Shown: positions 7,727 through 18,417 of the stretch, piece after piece
Numbering within the stretch: position 1 is the first letter of the stretch
Layout: each line of letters begins with the position of its first letter
Assembly: GCA_963737405.1 (NCBI GenBank)
Contig: CAVTSL010000005.1
Span: forward strand, 186,001-250,000
Direction of reading: 5' to 3'
From: JACCTU01 sp963737405
GTDB lineage: Bacteria > Actinomycetota > Thermoleophilia > Gaiellales > Gaiellaceae
Length of the DNA stretch: 64,000 nucleotides
The notes under the pieces: generated by a model
The model's database searches: none
What the model was told of the DNA's origin: nothing
The model's input: only the letters and a program-made list of their open reading frames with translations
Program-made: the position numbers and the translations under genes

Positions 7727-8059
7727 CTAGGCGATGATGCCGCGGCGGAAGCCGACGGCGACCGCATGGGCGCGCGAGCGCGCCTGGAGCTTCGCGAGGA
7801 GGTGCCGCACGTGGCTCTTGACCGTCTCCTCCGAGAGGAAGAGCCGCTGGCCGATCTCGCGGTTCACGAGGCCGTCCGAGATCAGTTGAAGGACCTCGAT
7901 CTCCCGCATCGTCGGCTCCTGCTCGAGCTCGCGAAGCGGGGCGCTGAACGGGATCACCTCGGCCTGCGTGCCGCTCTTCCGCCGCGAGGCCAGCTCGTCG
8001 AACCGGCGCGTGTGGTCCGCGTAACGGCTCAGGATTTCCCTGCGTTCAGCAGCGTCCAT
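7727..8059 (-). CDS. HTH LuxR-type regulator with short N-terminal helix
   Basis: Protein of 110 residues. A ~45-residue polar, helical N-terminus (MDAAERREILSRYADHTRRF) precedes a GerE-type HTH: EPTMREIEVLQLISDGLVNR, then FLSEETVKSHVRHLLAKL. Like the protein at 3175 it lacks a receiver domain. The ATG at 8059 follows a G-rich Shine-Dalgarno (GGGGGG). It closes the left signalling island. It may be an orphan output domain that works with another regulator or binds constitutively. Confidence 0.78.
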   Translation of the reverse strand: MDAAERREILSRYADHTRRFDELASRRKSGTQAEVIPFSAPLRELEQEPTMREIEVLQLISDGLVNREIGQRLFLSEETVKSHVRHLLAKLQARSRAHAVAVGFRRGIIA

Positions 8060-8104
8060 TGCCCCCCACGTATCGGTCGGCCTATGCCGCCGCTTTAGAG
8101 GGAG

Positions 8105-10244
<2,140 letters not shown>

Positions 10245-10245
<1 letters not shown>

Positions 10246-11195
10246 TAGCTGGGGCGAATCCTGGGATCGAGGAAGGCGTAGACGAAGTCGACGATCGCGT
10301 TGAAGAAGACGATGAAGAACGCCCCGAGGAGCGTCACCGCCATGATCGGCGGGAGGTCGAGCGAGCGCACCGACTGCGCCGCGTACTGGCCGACCCCCCG
10401 GAGATCGAACACGGTCTCGGTCAGGATCGCACCGCCGCCGATCACGCCGGCGAAGTCGAGCGCGAAGAGCGTGACGATCGGGATCATCGAGTTCCTGAGC
10501 ACGTGCTTGAGCATGACCCGCCGCGGGTTCAGGCCCTTCGCCCGCGCGGTCCGCACGTAGTCCTCGTTGATCGAATCGAGGATGTTCGAGCGCAGCACGC
10601 GCCCGTAGAAGCCGATGAAGAGCACGGCGAGCACGAACCACGGCAGGATCATGTGGTAGAGCCACTCGGCAGGGTTGTCGGTCAGCGGAACGTAGCCGCC
10701 GTCCGGGAAGATCCCCGCGTTCTCCGGGCCGAGGTAGTAGCGCGCGAGGATGCCGAGCCAGAACACCGGCATCGAGATGCCGATCAGGGCGAGGATCGTG
10801 ATCCCTCGGTCCGACCACCTCCCCGCGGTGACCGCCGAGATCACCCCCACGAGGACACCGAAAAAGAGCCAGATGATGGCGGCGCCGACCGCCAGGGAGA
10901 TCGTCGCGGGCAGGCCGCGCTTGATCTCCTGGAGCACATCCTGCTGCGTGGTGTACGAGATCAGATCGCCCGTGAAGACCTTCTGCATCATCTTCCCGTA
11001 CTGCACGTAGAACGGCTGGTCGAAGCCCCAGGTCTCCCGGATGTTCGCGATGTTCTCGTCGGTCGCGTTCTTGCCCGCCATCCGCTCCGCGGGGTCGCCG
11101 CCCGGGATGATGATGAAGATCGCGAAGGTGATGAAGCTCACGCATGCCAGCACGATCACCGCGCCGAAGGCTCGTCTGACGATGAATGCGGCCAT
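10245..11195 (-). CDS. Peptide ABC transporter permease, DppB type (system 1)
   Basis: Inner-membrane permease of 316 residues. It has the usual N-terminal TM helix (FIVRRAFGAVIVLACVSFITF), a periplasmic loop, and the binding-protein-dependent transport domain. The EAA loop reads EDYVRTARAKGLNPRRVMLKH, where the ATPases dock, and the end FLDPRIRPS is typical of DppB. The length is normal for the family. It starts 20 bases after the DppC-type gene ends and is read in the same operon. Confidence 0.9.
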
Positions 11196-11215
11196 GGGCT
11201 GTTAGTGGCCCCTCA

Positions 11216-12304
11216 CTAGTGCTCGATCTTCACTTTCGCACGTGGGTCGAGGGCGTCGCGGAGACCGTCGCCGAAGATGTTCAGGGCGACGACCGTCAAC
11301 ACGATCGCGGTGCCGGGCACGATCGTCAGCCACGGCGCCGTCCTGATCCGCTCCTGTCCTTCGGCGATGAGCGTCCCCCACGAGGGGTTCGGCGGCTGCA
11401 CGCCGGCGCCGAGGAACGAGAGCGCCGCCTCGACGAGGATGTTGTTGGCGATGATCAGCGTGAAGAACACGAGGATGGTCGACGCGATGTTCGGCAGCAG
11501 CTCGCCGAGCATGACACGGAACGGGCCTGAGCCCTGCGCGATGGACGCTTCGATGAACTCCTTCTCGCGCAGCGAGAGGATCTGGCCGCGGAGCGGACGT
11601 CCGATGTAGGCGACGAGGATGACCGAGATGATCAGGATCGGGATCCAGAGACTCCCCGACTCGATGTTGATCGGCCCGTGGTGGAAGCCGTTGATCGCGA
11701 GCGCAGTGCCGAGCGCGATCCCTAGCAGGATCACGGGTAGCGCGGCGATGAGGTCGAACACGCGCGTGATCCCCCAGTCGGACCACCCGCCGAAGTAGCC
11801 GGCGACCAGCGCGAGCACCACAGCGAGGAGCGTGCAGATCAGCGCCGAGGCGATGCCGATCAAAAGCGAGTTGCGGCCGCCATAGAGCACGCGCACCGCG
11901 ACGTCGCGGCCGAGCGTGTCGGCGCCGAGAACGAACTTGCCGTCCGCTTTCCAGAGCTGTGGCCCGAGCACGGTGACGGGCTTGATCTTCAGCTCGCCGG
12001 TCTCCGGATCCTGCACCGTGCCGCCGGCGGAGATGACGTCGACCTGCTCACCGTTGACCGTGATCTTGTCGGTCAGGTGCGTGTTGTTCGGGCCGGTGCC
12101 GGCGACGTGCTCCGCGTACCAGGGCGCCGCGGCACAGGCCACGACGATGCCGAAGAAGACGACGAGCGCGCCGAGCGCGACGTAGTTGCGGCGCAGCCGG
12201 CGCCAGGCGAGGTACCACGGGCTCCGGCCCTCGATCGGCCCCTGCTCGCGCCCAGCGAGCTCAGCGGCGGTGTCGAGGGTGAAGTCCGTGGCCTGTTGGG
12301 TCAT
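11216..12304 (-). CDS. Peptide ABC transporter permease, DppC type (system 1)
   Basis: Inner-membrane permease of 362 residues, somewhat longer than the usual ~300. The extra length is a ~70-residue extracytoplasmic insert after the first TM helix (from GTGPNNTHLTDKITVNGEQV to FVLGADTLGRD). The GADTLGRDVAVRVLYGGRNSL block, the EAA loop (KEFIEASIAQGSGPFRVMLG) and the ending LRDALDPRAKVKIEH are standard. A perfect 15-bp-arm hairpin lies just upstream, between this gene and its binding-protein gene. Confidence 0.88.
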   Translation of the reverse strand: MTQQATDFTLDTAAELAGREQGPIEGRSPWYLAWRRLRRNYVALGALVVFFGIVVACAAAPWYAEHVAGTGPNNTHLTDKITVNGEQVDVISAGGTVQDPETGELKIKPVTVLGPQLWKADGKFVLGADTLGRDVAVRVLYGGRNSLLIGIASALICTLLAVVLALVAGYFGGWSDWGITRVFDLIAALPVILLGIALGTALAINGFHHGPINIESGSLWIPILIISVILVAYIGRPLRGQILSLREKEFIEASIAQGSGPFRVMLGELLPNIASTILVFFTLIIANNILVEAALSFLGAGVQPPNPSWGTLIAEGQERIRTAPWLTIVPGTAIVLTVVALNIFGDGLRDALDPRAKVKIEH

Positions 12305-12310
12305 TTAGGG

Positions 12311-12344
12311 GGATTCGAGGGCGCCTCGTGGCGCCCTCGAATCC
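12311..12344 (-). terminator. Perfect 15-bp hairpin between binding protein and permease genes
   Basis: Arms GGATTCGAGGGCGCC (12311-12325) and its exact complement (12330-12344) flank a 4-base TCGT loop. On the minus strand it lies after the binding-protein stop and only 6 bases before the DppC-type start. It has no T-run in that direction. It more likely stabilises the binding-protein mRNA or attenuates read-through than fully terminates. Confidence 0.65.
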
Positions 12345-12370
12345 GTTTCCCTCCTACTCGACTCCGTTAA

Positions 12371-14032
12371 CTACTTCTTGCAGGACGTTGCGTAGATGTA
12401 CTGATACAGCACGTGACTCACGTAGCAGTTCGAGAGATCCATCTGCGGCGTGAAGAAGTCCGTGAACTGCCGGTTGACGACCGGCGCCCACAGAGCATTG
12501 TCCGCCACCATCTGATCGACCTCGGCCCACTCCGCGTTGATCTGGTCGTTGATCTCGGGCTCCTTCTTGAGCTCCTCGATCTTGTTGTTGATCGCCGGAA
12601 CGTTGGCGTTCGAGTAGTTGTTGTTGTGCTCCTCGGTGATGCGGTTGCCGTTCAGGAGCGTGTCGAACCAGTTCAGCGGGTGCGGGTAGTCCTGGAACCA
12701 GTTTGCGATTCCGGTCTGCGCCTTGGTCCGCTGGTTCCCGATCGTCGTGAAGTACACCGACGGATCGATGATCTTCAGCGTCGCCTTGAACCCGATCTGG
12801 TTCAGGACGTCCGCCAGGTAGGCGGCCGGCTTCTGGAGCGTCTCACGAGAGTTGCCCCAGACGGTGACCGGCATGCCTGCGTATCCGGACTGCTGCACGA
12901 GCTGCTTCGCCTTGGCGAGATCGTGCGTGTACGTCGTGATCTTCTTGTACTGCGGATACGTCGGCGGAAGCACGTTCTGCGTCGTTGCCGCGAGCCCGCC
13001 GTACAGCCGGACGACCGCCTCGCGATCGACCGCGTAGTTCACGGCCTGCCGCACCTCGAGCTTGTCGAACGGCTTCAGCCGCGTGTTCATGAAGTAGTAG
13101 TACGTGTTCGCGGGCGTGTACAGCTTCAGCTGCTCCGCGTACTGGTTCTGCACCTCACCCAGCCGGTCGACCGGGATCGGGTGGAAGTCGTAGTCGTTCT
13201 TCCCGTCGATGACCGACTGCAGCGCCGCCGAGTCCTCCTCGATGACGTTGAAGGTCATCTTGTCCGGGTTCCCGTTCGGGATGTCGTCGATGTCCTTCCA
13301 CTTCGGGTTCCGGACGAGCGTGACGCTCCGGTTGGGCGTGTAGTTCTGGATCATGTACGGGCCGTTGGCCGGGATCCCCGCAGTCGACTGATCCTTCGCC
13401 GGGGTCGACGGAGGAACGAACGACGCGAACATCGTCGCGAGGATGTGCATGAAGTCGCCCTGCGGCTTCGTCAGCTTGATCTCCACGGTGCCGGCGTCAT
13501 CGTCGGTGATGATCCCCGGGATGTCGCCCTTCTTCGTCTTGGCGAACTGCTCAGCGCCCTGGATGCCGGTGAAGAAGCCGACGCCCGGCGAGTCGATCAG
13601 GTAGAGGCGCTTGATCGTGCTCTTGAAGTCCGACGCCTTGACCGCCGTGCCGTCGGAGTACGTCAAGCCGTCCTTCAGCTCGAACTTGTAGTCCGTCCCG
13701 TCGGACGAGATCTCAGGAAGATCTTTGGCCATCGCCGGGATGATCGTTGCGCCGTCCGGCCCATTGATGAGCTTGTACGTGACGAGGCCAAGGTGGACGG
13801 GAAGCATGATCGACCAGCCCTGGACCGTGTACGACAGGCCCGGGTCGAGGTAGTCGATGCCGTTGTCGAAGGCGACCTTGAACTCGGGGAACGTCTTCTC
13901 GGTCGTTCCTCCGCTCGCCTCTGTCGTACCACTGGACTCGTCGTCGCCACCGCCACATGCGGCGAGGGCGAACGTGAGAGCGGCCAACAGAGCGAACACT
14001 CCTGCGAACCGCCTCCACTTGCTCAACTGCAT
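12371..14032 (-). CDS. Peptide ABC transporter substrate-binding lipoprotein (SBP family 5, system 1)
   Basis: Extracellular lipoprotein of 553 residues. The signal peptide has a basic start (MQLSKWRRFAG), a hydrophobic core, and the lipobox LAAC, whose Cys would be lipidated. A Ser/Thr/Gly linker (DDESSGTTEASGGTTEKT) follows. SBP_bac_5 features include VTLVRNPKW, VRQAVNYAVDREAVV and NWFQDYPHPLNWFD. The ATG at 14032 is preferred over one 12 bases upstream because GGGGG lies 5 bases before it. The binding protein sets the specificity of the system, but its ligand cannot be read. It is the first gene of operon 1, which directly follows operon 2. Confidence 0.9.
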   Translation of the reverse strand: MQLSKWRRFAGVFALLAALTFALAACGGGDDESSGTTEASGGTTEKTFPEFKVAFDNGIDYLDPGLSYTVQGWSIMLPVHLGLVTYKLINGPDGATIIPAMAKDLPEISSDGTDYKFELKDGLTYSDGTAVKASDFKSTIKRLYLIDSPGVGFFTGIQGAEQFAKTKKGDIPGIITDDDAGTVEIKLTKPQGDFMHILATMFASFVPPSTPAKDQSTAGIPANGPYMIQNYTPNRSVTLVRNPKWKDIDDIPNGNPDKMTFNVIEEDSAALQSVIDGKNDYDFHPIPVDRLGEVQNQYAEQLKLYTPANTYYYFMNTRLKPFDKLEVRQAVNYAVDREAVVRLYGGLAATTQNVLPPTYPQYKKITTYTHDLAKAKQLVQQSGYAGMPVTVWGNSRETLQKPAAYLADVLNQIGFKATLKIIDPSVYFTTIGNQRTKAQTGIANWFQDYPHPLNWFDTLLNGNRITEEHNNNYSNANVPAINNKIEELKKEPEINDQINAEWAEVDQMVADNALWAPVVNRQFTDFFTPQMDLSNCYVSHVLYQYIYATSCKK

Positions 14033-14089
14033 TCGTACCCCCATTCGTCGCTGACGCGCCGCCAGGCGGGGCGCATGGCGGGCTCGATC

Positions 14090-15242
14090 CTAATAGACGA
14101 AAGAGTTCCCATTCGGTTGTTGCGGACGGGTTAATCGCCCAAACACGTTTAGGTGGGCGGCGGCTCTGGAATCTGCTCCGGAAGCGGCGCTTGGAGCACC
14201 GGCTCGCACGAACACCGGTTCCACCTCGTGCGGCCGGATCTGGCCCGCCTCGATCGCCTCCGCATAGTGGCAGGCAACGGTATGTCCCGCTGCCAGCTGC
14301 CTGAGCGGGGGTACCTCGTCTCGGCAGCGCGTCTGCTGGACGAAGGGGCACCGCGTGTGGAACCGGCAGCCCTTCGGCGGGTTCGCCGGCGACGGAAGGT
14401 CGCCCGGCAGCAGGATCGCCTCTCGCTCCCGCTCGACCCGCGGATCCGGGATCGGCACGGCCGAGAGCAGGGCGATCGTGTACGGGTGCAGCGGCCGGCG
14501 GTAGAGCTCGCCGGCCGGCGAGACCTCGACGATCATGCCGAGGTACATGACGGCGATCCGGTCGGAGATGTGCCGGACGACCGCGAGGTCGTGCGCGATG
14601 AAGAGATAGGTGAGGTCGAACTCGGCCTGAAGCGACTCGAGCAGGTTCAGGATCTGCGCCTGGATCGAGACGTCGAGCGCGGAGACAGGCTCGTCGGCGA
14701 CGATCAGGTCCGGGTTGAGCGCGAGCGCACGCGCGACGCCGATGCGCTGACGCTGCCCGCCCGAGAACTCGTGCGGATACCGCGACGCGGCGTCGGCGGG
14801 CAGTCCGACGATCCCGAGCAGCTCTCGCACGCGGGCGTCGGCGTCGTTTCGCCCCGCGAGCCCGTGCGTGCGCATCGGCTCGCCGATGATCCGCCCGACC
14901 GAGTGCCGCGGGTTGAGCGACGACGTAGGGGTCCTGGAAGACCATCTGCATACGACGACGGAGCGGACGCAGCTGCTTCTCGCCGAGGTGCGTGATGTCC
15001 TGACCGTCGAACACGATCCGGCCGTCGACCGGCTCGTAGAGGCGGAGGATCGTGCGGCCGACCGTCGACTTGCCGCAGCCCGACTCGCCGACGAGGCCGA
15101 GCGTCTCGCCGCGGCGGATCTCGAACGAGACGCCGTCGACCGCCCGGATGTCGCCGACGTGACGGTCGAGCACAAGCCCGCTCTTGATCGGGAACCAGAC
15201 CTTGAGATCCTCGATTGAGAGGAGCGCGCCGTTCGAGCTCAA
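14090..15242 (-). CDS. Peptide ABC transporter ATPase, OppF/DppF type (system 2), frameshifted
   Basis: The gene for the second OppF-type ATPase is split by one extra base. The N-half (from TTG 15242) reads LLSIEDLKVWFPIKSGLVLD, Walker A GESGCGKST, and MQMVFQDPY. At about 14924 the frame changes. Removing one base restores SSLNPRHSVG and the rest: SGGQRQR, LIVADEPVSALD, FIAHDLAVV and the C-terminal CRFHTRCPFVQQTRC. Without the shift the protein would be ~383 residues. Start and upstream stop overlap (TTGA). It is either a recent pseudogene or a sequencing error. The rest is fully conserved, which favours error. Confidence 0.82.
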
Positions 15243-16252
15243 GCGGTCACCGCGCGCTCGCGCGTCCACTCGTCCGCGGGCACCGGGTTGAAGCACGCGA
15301 CGAAGTGGCCCGGCTCGATCTCGGCGAGCGGCGGCACGTCGTTGCGTGACAGCTCGACCTCGAAGCGGCAGCGCGGCTGGAACGGGCACGCGCTCGGCGG
15401 GCTCAGCATGTCGCGCGGTGCGCCGGCGATCGGCTTCAGCTTCGCCTTGCGCGGCGCGTCGAGGCGCGGGATCGACTCGAGCAGCCCGAGCGTGTACGGA
15501 TGGCGCGGCGCGTCGAACAGCTGGTCGGCGCCTCCAGTCTCCATGAACATGCCGGCGTACATCACGTTCACGCGCTCGCACATCCCGGCGACAACGCCGA
15601 GGTCGTGCGTGATCATGATCAGCGCCGTCTCCTCGTCGCGGACGAGCTCGCGGAGGAGATCGAGGATCTGCGCCTGGATCGTCACGTCGAGCGCGGTCGT
15701 CGGCTCGTCGGCGATGATGAGCTTCGGCTCGCACGCGAGCGCCATCGCGATCATCGCGCGCTGGCGCATCCCACCCGAGAACTGATGCGGGTAGTCCTTG
15801 AGCCGCGCCCTCGCCCCCGGGATCCCGACGCGGTCGAGCAGCTCGATGGCCCGTTTGTCCGCGTCCTTCCGCGACATACCGAAGTGCGTCTCGAGCGCCT
15901 CCCGGATCTGCTTCCCGATTGTCAGCACAGGGTTGAGCGACGTCATCGGGTCCTGGAAGATGATCCCGATCTCGCGACCGCGCACCGAACGCAGCTCGCC
16001 GTCCGAGAGCTGCAGCAGGTCGCGGCCCCCGAAGAGCGCGCTGCCGCCGGCGATGCGCCCCGCGCGAGGCAGGATCCCGAGCAGGGCGAGCGAGGTCACG
16101 CTCTTCCCGCAGCCCGACTCGCCGACGATGCCGAGCGTCTCGCCCGGCGCGATGTCGAAGGAGATGCCGTTGACTGCGTGGATCGTCCCCCGGCGCGTCC
16201 AGAACTGCACGCGCAGGTCGCGAACGCTGAGGAGTTGCGGGGCTCCGCTCAC
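15239..16252 (-). CDS. Peptide ABC transporter ATPase, OppD/DppD type (system 2)
   Basis: Intact ATPase of 337 residues. It has Walker A GESGCGKSV, FQDPMTSLNP, signature FSGGMRQR, LIIADEPTTALD and MITHDLGVV, then the Opp C-terminal tail with CPFQPRCRFEVELS. The tail keeps only two of the usual cysteines near its end. The GTG start at 16252 follows a short SD-like GGTGAGG region. The gene is 36 bases from the intergenic repeat element that separates it from the permease gene. Confidence 0.88.
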   Translation of the reverse strand: MSGAPQLLSVRDLRVQFWTRRGTIHAVNGISFDIAPGETLGIVGESGCGKSVTSLALLGILPRAGRIAGGSALFGGRDLLQLSDGELRSVRGREIGIIFQDPMTSLNPVLTIGKQIREALETHFGMSRKDADKRAIELLDRVGIPGARARLKDYPHQFSGGMRQRAMIAMALACEPKLIIADEPTTALDVTIQAQILDLLRELVRDEETALIMITHDLGVVAGMCERVNVMYAGMFMETGGADQLFDAPRHPYTLGLLESIPRLDAPRKAKLKPIAGAPRDMLSPPSACPFQPRCRFEVELSRNDVPPLAEIEPGHFVACFNPVPADEWTRERAVTA

Positions 16253-16287
16253 GGTGAGGCCTCGTCGCCGGGGTGCGATGGGCGAGT

Positions 16288-16395
16288 GCGATGCAAGGAC
16301 GCAGGGTGCGTCCGTATCGCGTAGATACGGGCGCGACCGAGGACGCGGCAGCGCGCCGCCCAGCGCGGCCCGGCGGCACAGCGCCTCATCGTGAG
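16288..16395. repeat. Dispersed intergenic structured repeat, copy A
   Basis: This copy shares GCGANGCAAGGACGCAGGG, a central hairpin, GGGCGCGAC-GAGGACGCGG, CGCGCCGC and a terminal ATCGTGAG with the element at 36511-36607. Its hairpin is CCGTATC (16312-16318), loop GCGTA, GATACGG (16324-16330), extended by GCG/CGC. In the other copy the stem sequence differs but still pairs. AGGACGC occurs on both sides of the hairpin as a direct repeat. It lies between two same-strand transporter genes, 8 bases beyond the permease stop. Confidence 0.75.
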
Positions 16396-16402
16396 TGGAG
16401 CC

Positions 16403-17313
16403 CTAGGCACGGCCGCGGAGCTTCGGATCGAGTGCTTCTCTGAGCCCGTCGCCGATGAGGTTGAAACCGAGCACCGAGACCACGATCGCGAGGCACGGGA
16501 TGATCGCGAGGTACGTCGCGGACGCGAGGTACTCGTTCGAGTCGGTCAGCATCGTCCCCCACTCCGGCGTCGACGGATCCTGCGGGCCGAGACCGAGGAA
16601 GCCGAGGCCTGCCACGTCGATGATCGCCGTCGCCATCGCGAGCGTCCCTGCGACGATCACCGGCGACATCGAGTTCGGGAGGATGTGCGAGAAGAGGATC
16701 TTTCGGCGGGCGACTCCGACCGAGCGCGCGGCGAGCACGTAGTCGTTCTCCCGCTGCGCGAGCACCGACCCACGGAGGAGTCGCGCGAAGATCGGGATGT
16801 TCACTACTCCGACCGCGATCATCACCTGCCAGAGGCCCGGGCCGAGCATCGCGACGATCGCGATCGCGAAGAGCAGTCCCGGGATCGCGAGCATGATGTC
16901 CATGCACCGCATCACGACCGAGTCCGGCCACCGTCCGACGAACCCTGCGAACGACCCGAGCAGCAGCCCGATCGAGAGGCCGATCGTGACCGAGACGACG
17001 CCGATCAGCAGCGAGTAGCGCGCGCCGTAGACGATCCGGCTGAAGACGTCGCGGCCCTGGATGTCGAGGCCGAGCCAGTGGTCGCGGCTCGGAGGCTGCG
17101 GCTGGAGGATCCCGTTCACGAGGAACGTGTCCTTTGCGGGATCGTGGGGCGCGATCAGGGGGGCGCCGATCGCGCAGATGACGAAGACCGACACGAGGAC
17201 CGCTCCGACGATCGCGCCCGGGTTCCGGCGAAGCCGGTACAGCGCCTCGTGCCAGAGCCCGCCGCTCGGGTGCTCGAGCTGGATCTCGACGCTTCGAGCT
17301 CAGCGGCGCTCAC
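16403..17313 (-). CDS. Peptide ABC transporter permease, DppC type (system 2), N-terminal frameshift
   Basis: DppC-type permease. GTG 17313 has a clear Shine-Dalgarno (GGAGG, 6-base spacing) and reads VSAAELEA. A one-base shift at about 17289 is then needed to reach EIQLEHPSGGLWHEALYRLR and the rest, which is open to 16403. Standard blocks include LGLDIQGRDVFSRIVYGARYS, the EAA loop NDYVLAARSVGVARRKILFSH and GLREALDPKLRGRA. Corrected length is ~303 residues, normal for the family. If the shift is real, translation could still start at an internal GTG (17194), but the first TM helix would be damaged. Confidence 0.8.
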
Positions 17314-17368
17314 GGAGTTCCTCCGAGCGTTGGAGGGGGCCGGGAGGCCTCCACGGACGAGCCGAACG

Positions 17369-18387
17369 TCATACCTGATCCTCGGGTTGATCACCGCGTA
17401 CAGAACGTCCACGACGAGGTTGACGAGGACGAAGACCAGGGCGAGGAAGAGGATGCCGCCCTGCAGGACCGGGTAGTCGCGGTTGAAGATGGCGTCGCGG
17501 AGCCACGACCCGACTCCCGGGTATGCGAAGACGGTCTCGGTCAGGATCGCCCCGGACAGGAGGAATCCCATCTGGAGGCCGATCACGGTCGTCACCGGCA
17601 GAAGCGCGTTTCGCAGCACGTGGCGGCGGTCGACGATTCGCGGCGCCATGCCCTTCGCCCGCGCCGTGCGCACGTAGTCCTCGTTCTGCACGTCGAGGAC
17701 GGAGGCGCGGGTGATCCGCGCGATGATCGCGAGCGGGATCGACCCGAGCGCGATCGCCGGGAGGATCAGGTGCTTGATCACGTCCCAGAGCGTCGACCAG
17801 TCGCGGGTGATGATCGCGTCGAGGACGTAGAAGTTCGTCGGATGCTTCGCGTCGAAGTTCAGTAGGTCGATGCGGCCGACACTCGGAAGCCACCCGAGCC
17901 GCACCGCGAAGATGTACTTGAGGAGGATCGCCAGCACGAAGATCGGGACCGAGATCCCGATCAGGGAGAAGACGAGGCTCCCCTGGTCGACGGGCCCTCC
18001 GTACCTCTTCGCGGCGACGAAGCCGAGTGGGATGCCGAGCCCGACGGCGAAGATCATCGCCGCGAGCGCGAGCTCCACCGTCGCAGGGAAGCGCTGGCCG
18101 ATCTCCTCGGTCACCTGGCGGTGCGTCGCAACGCTGACACCGAGGTCGCGGTCGCGGAAGATCGTCTGCATGTAGTCGACGTACTGGCGCCAGATCGGCT
18201 CGTCGAGCCCGTAGCGCTCCTTGTACGCCTCGACGAGCTCGGGCGTCGCGCGCTCGCCGAGGAGCGACTCCGCCGGGCTACCCGGAAGCGCCCGGACCCA
18301 GAAGAAGAGCAGGACCGAGACGCCGAACAGGATCGGGATAGGAGCAGGAGCAGCAGGCCTGGGCCCGGACGATGAAGCAGGGAGCAT
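17369..18387 (-). CDS. Peptide ABC transporter permease, DppB type (system 2), disturbed ends
   Basis: The permease core is intact from PIPILFGVSVLLFFWVRALP through the EAA loop EDYVRTARAKGMAPRIVDRR to AVINPRIRY. The first ~17 codons do not read as the expected TM helix. FIVR and a run of Leu codons appear in the other two frames, which implies at least two indels between about 18330 and 18380. The frame also runs past NPRIRY without a stop into the DppC-type gene, while a TGA at 17369-17371 lies one frame away. The start at 18387 is therefore nominal. These errors match the damage in the rest of operon 2. Confidence 0.72.
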
Positions 18388-18417
18388 CGTTCGCCCGACG
18401 GCTGCTAGCTCACGTTC

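Noticed and set aside
13713..16379. 888-residue minus-strand ORF across two ATPase genes
   Set aside because: Only ~80 residues in its middle (the OppF-type N-half) resemble a protein. The rest is low-complexity Arg/Ala shadow coding.
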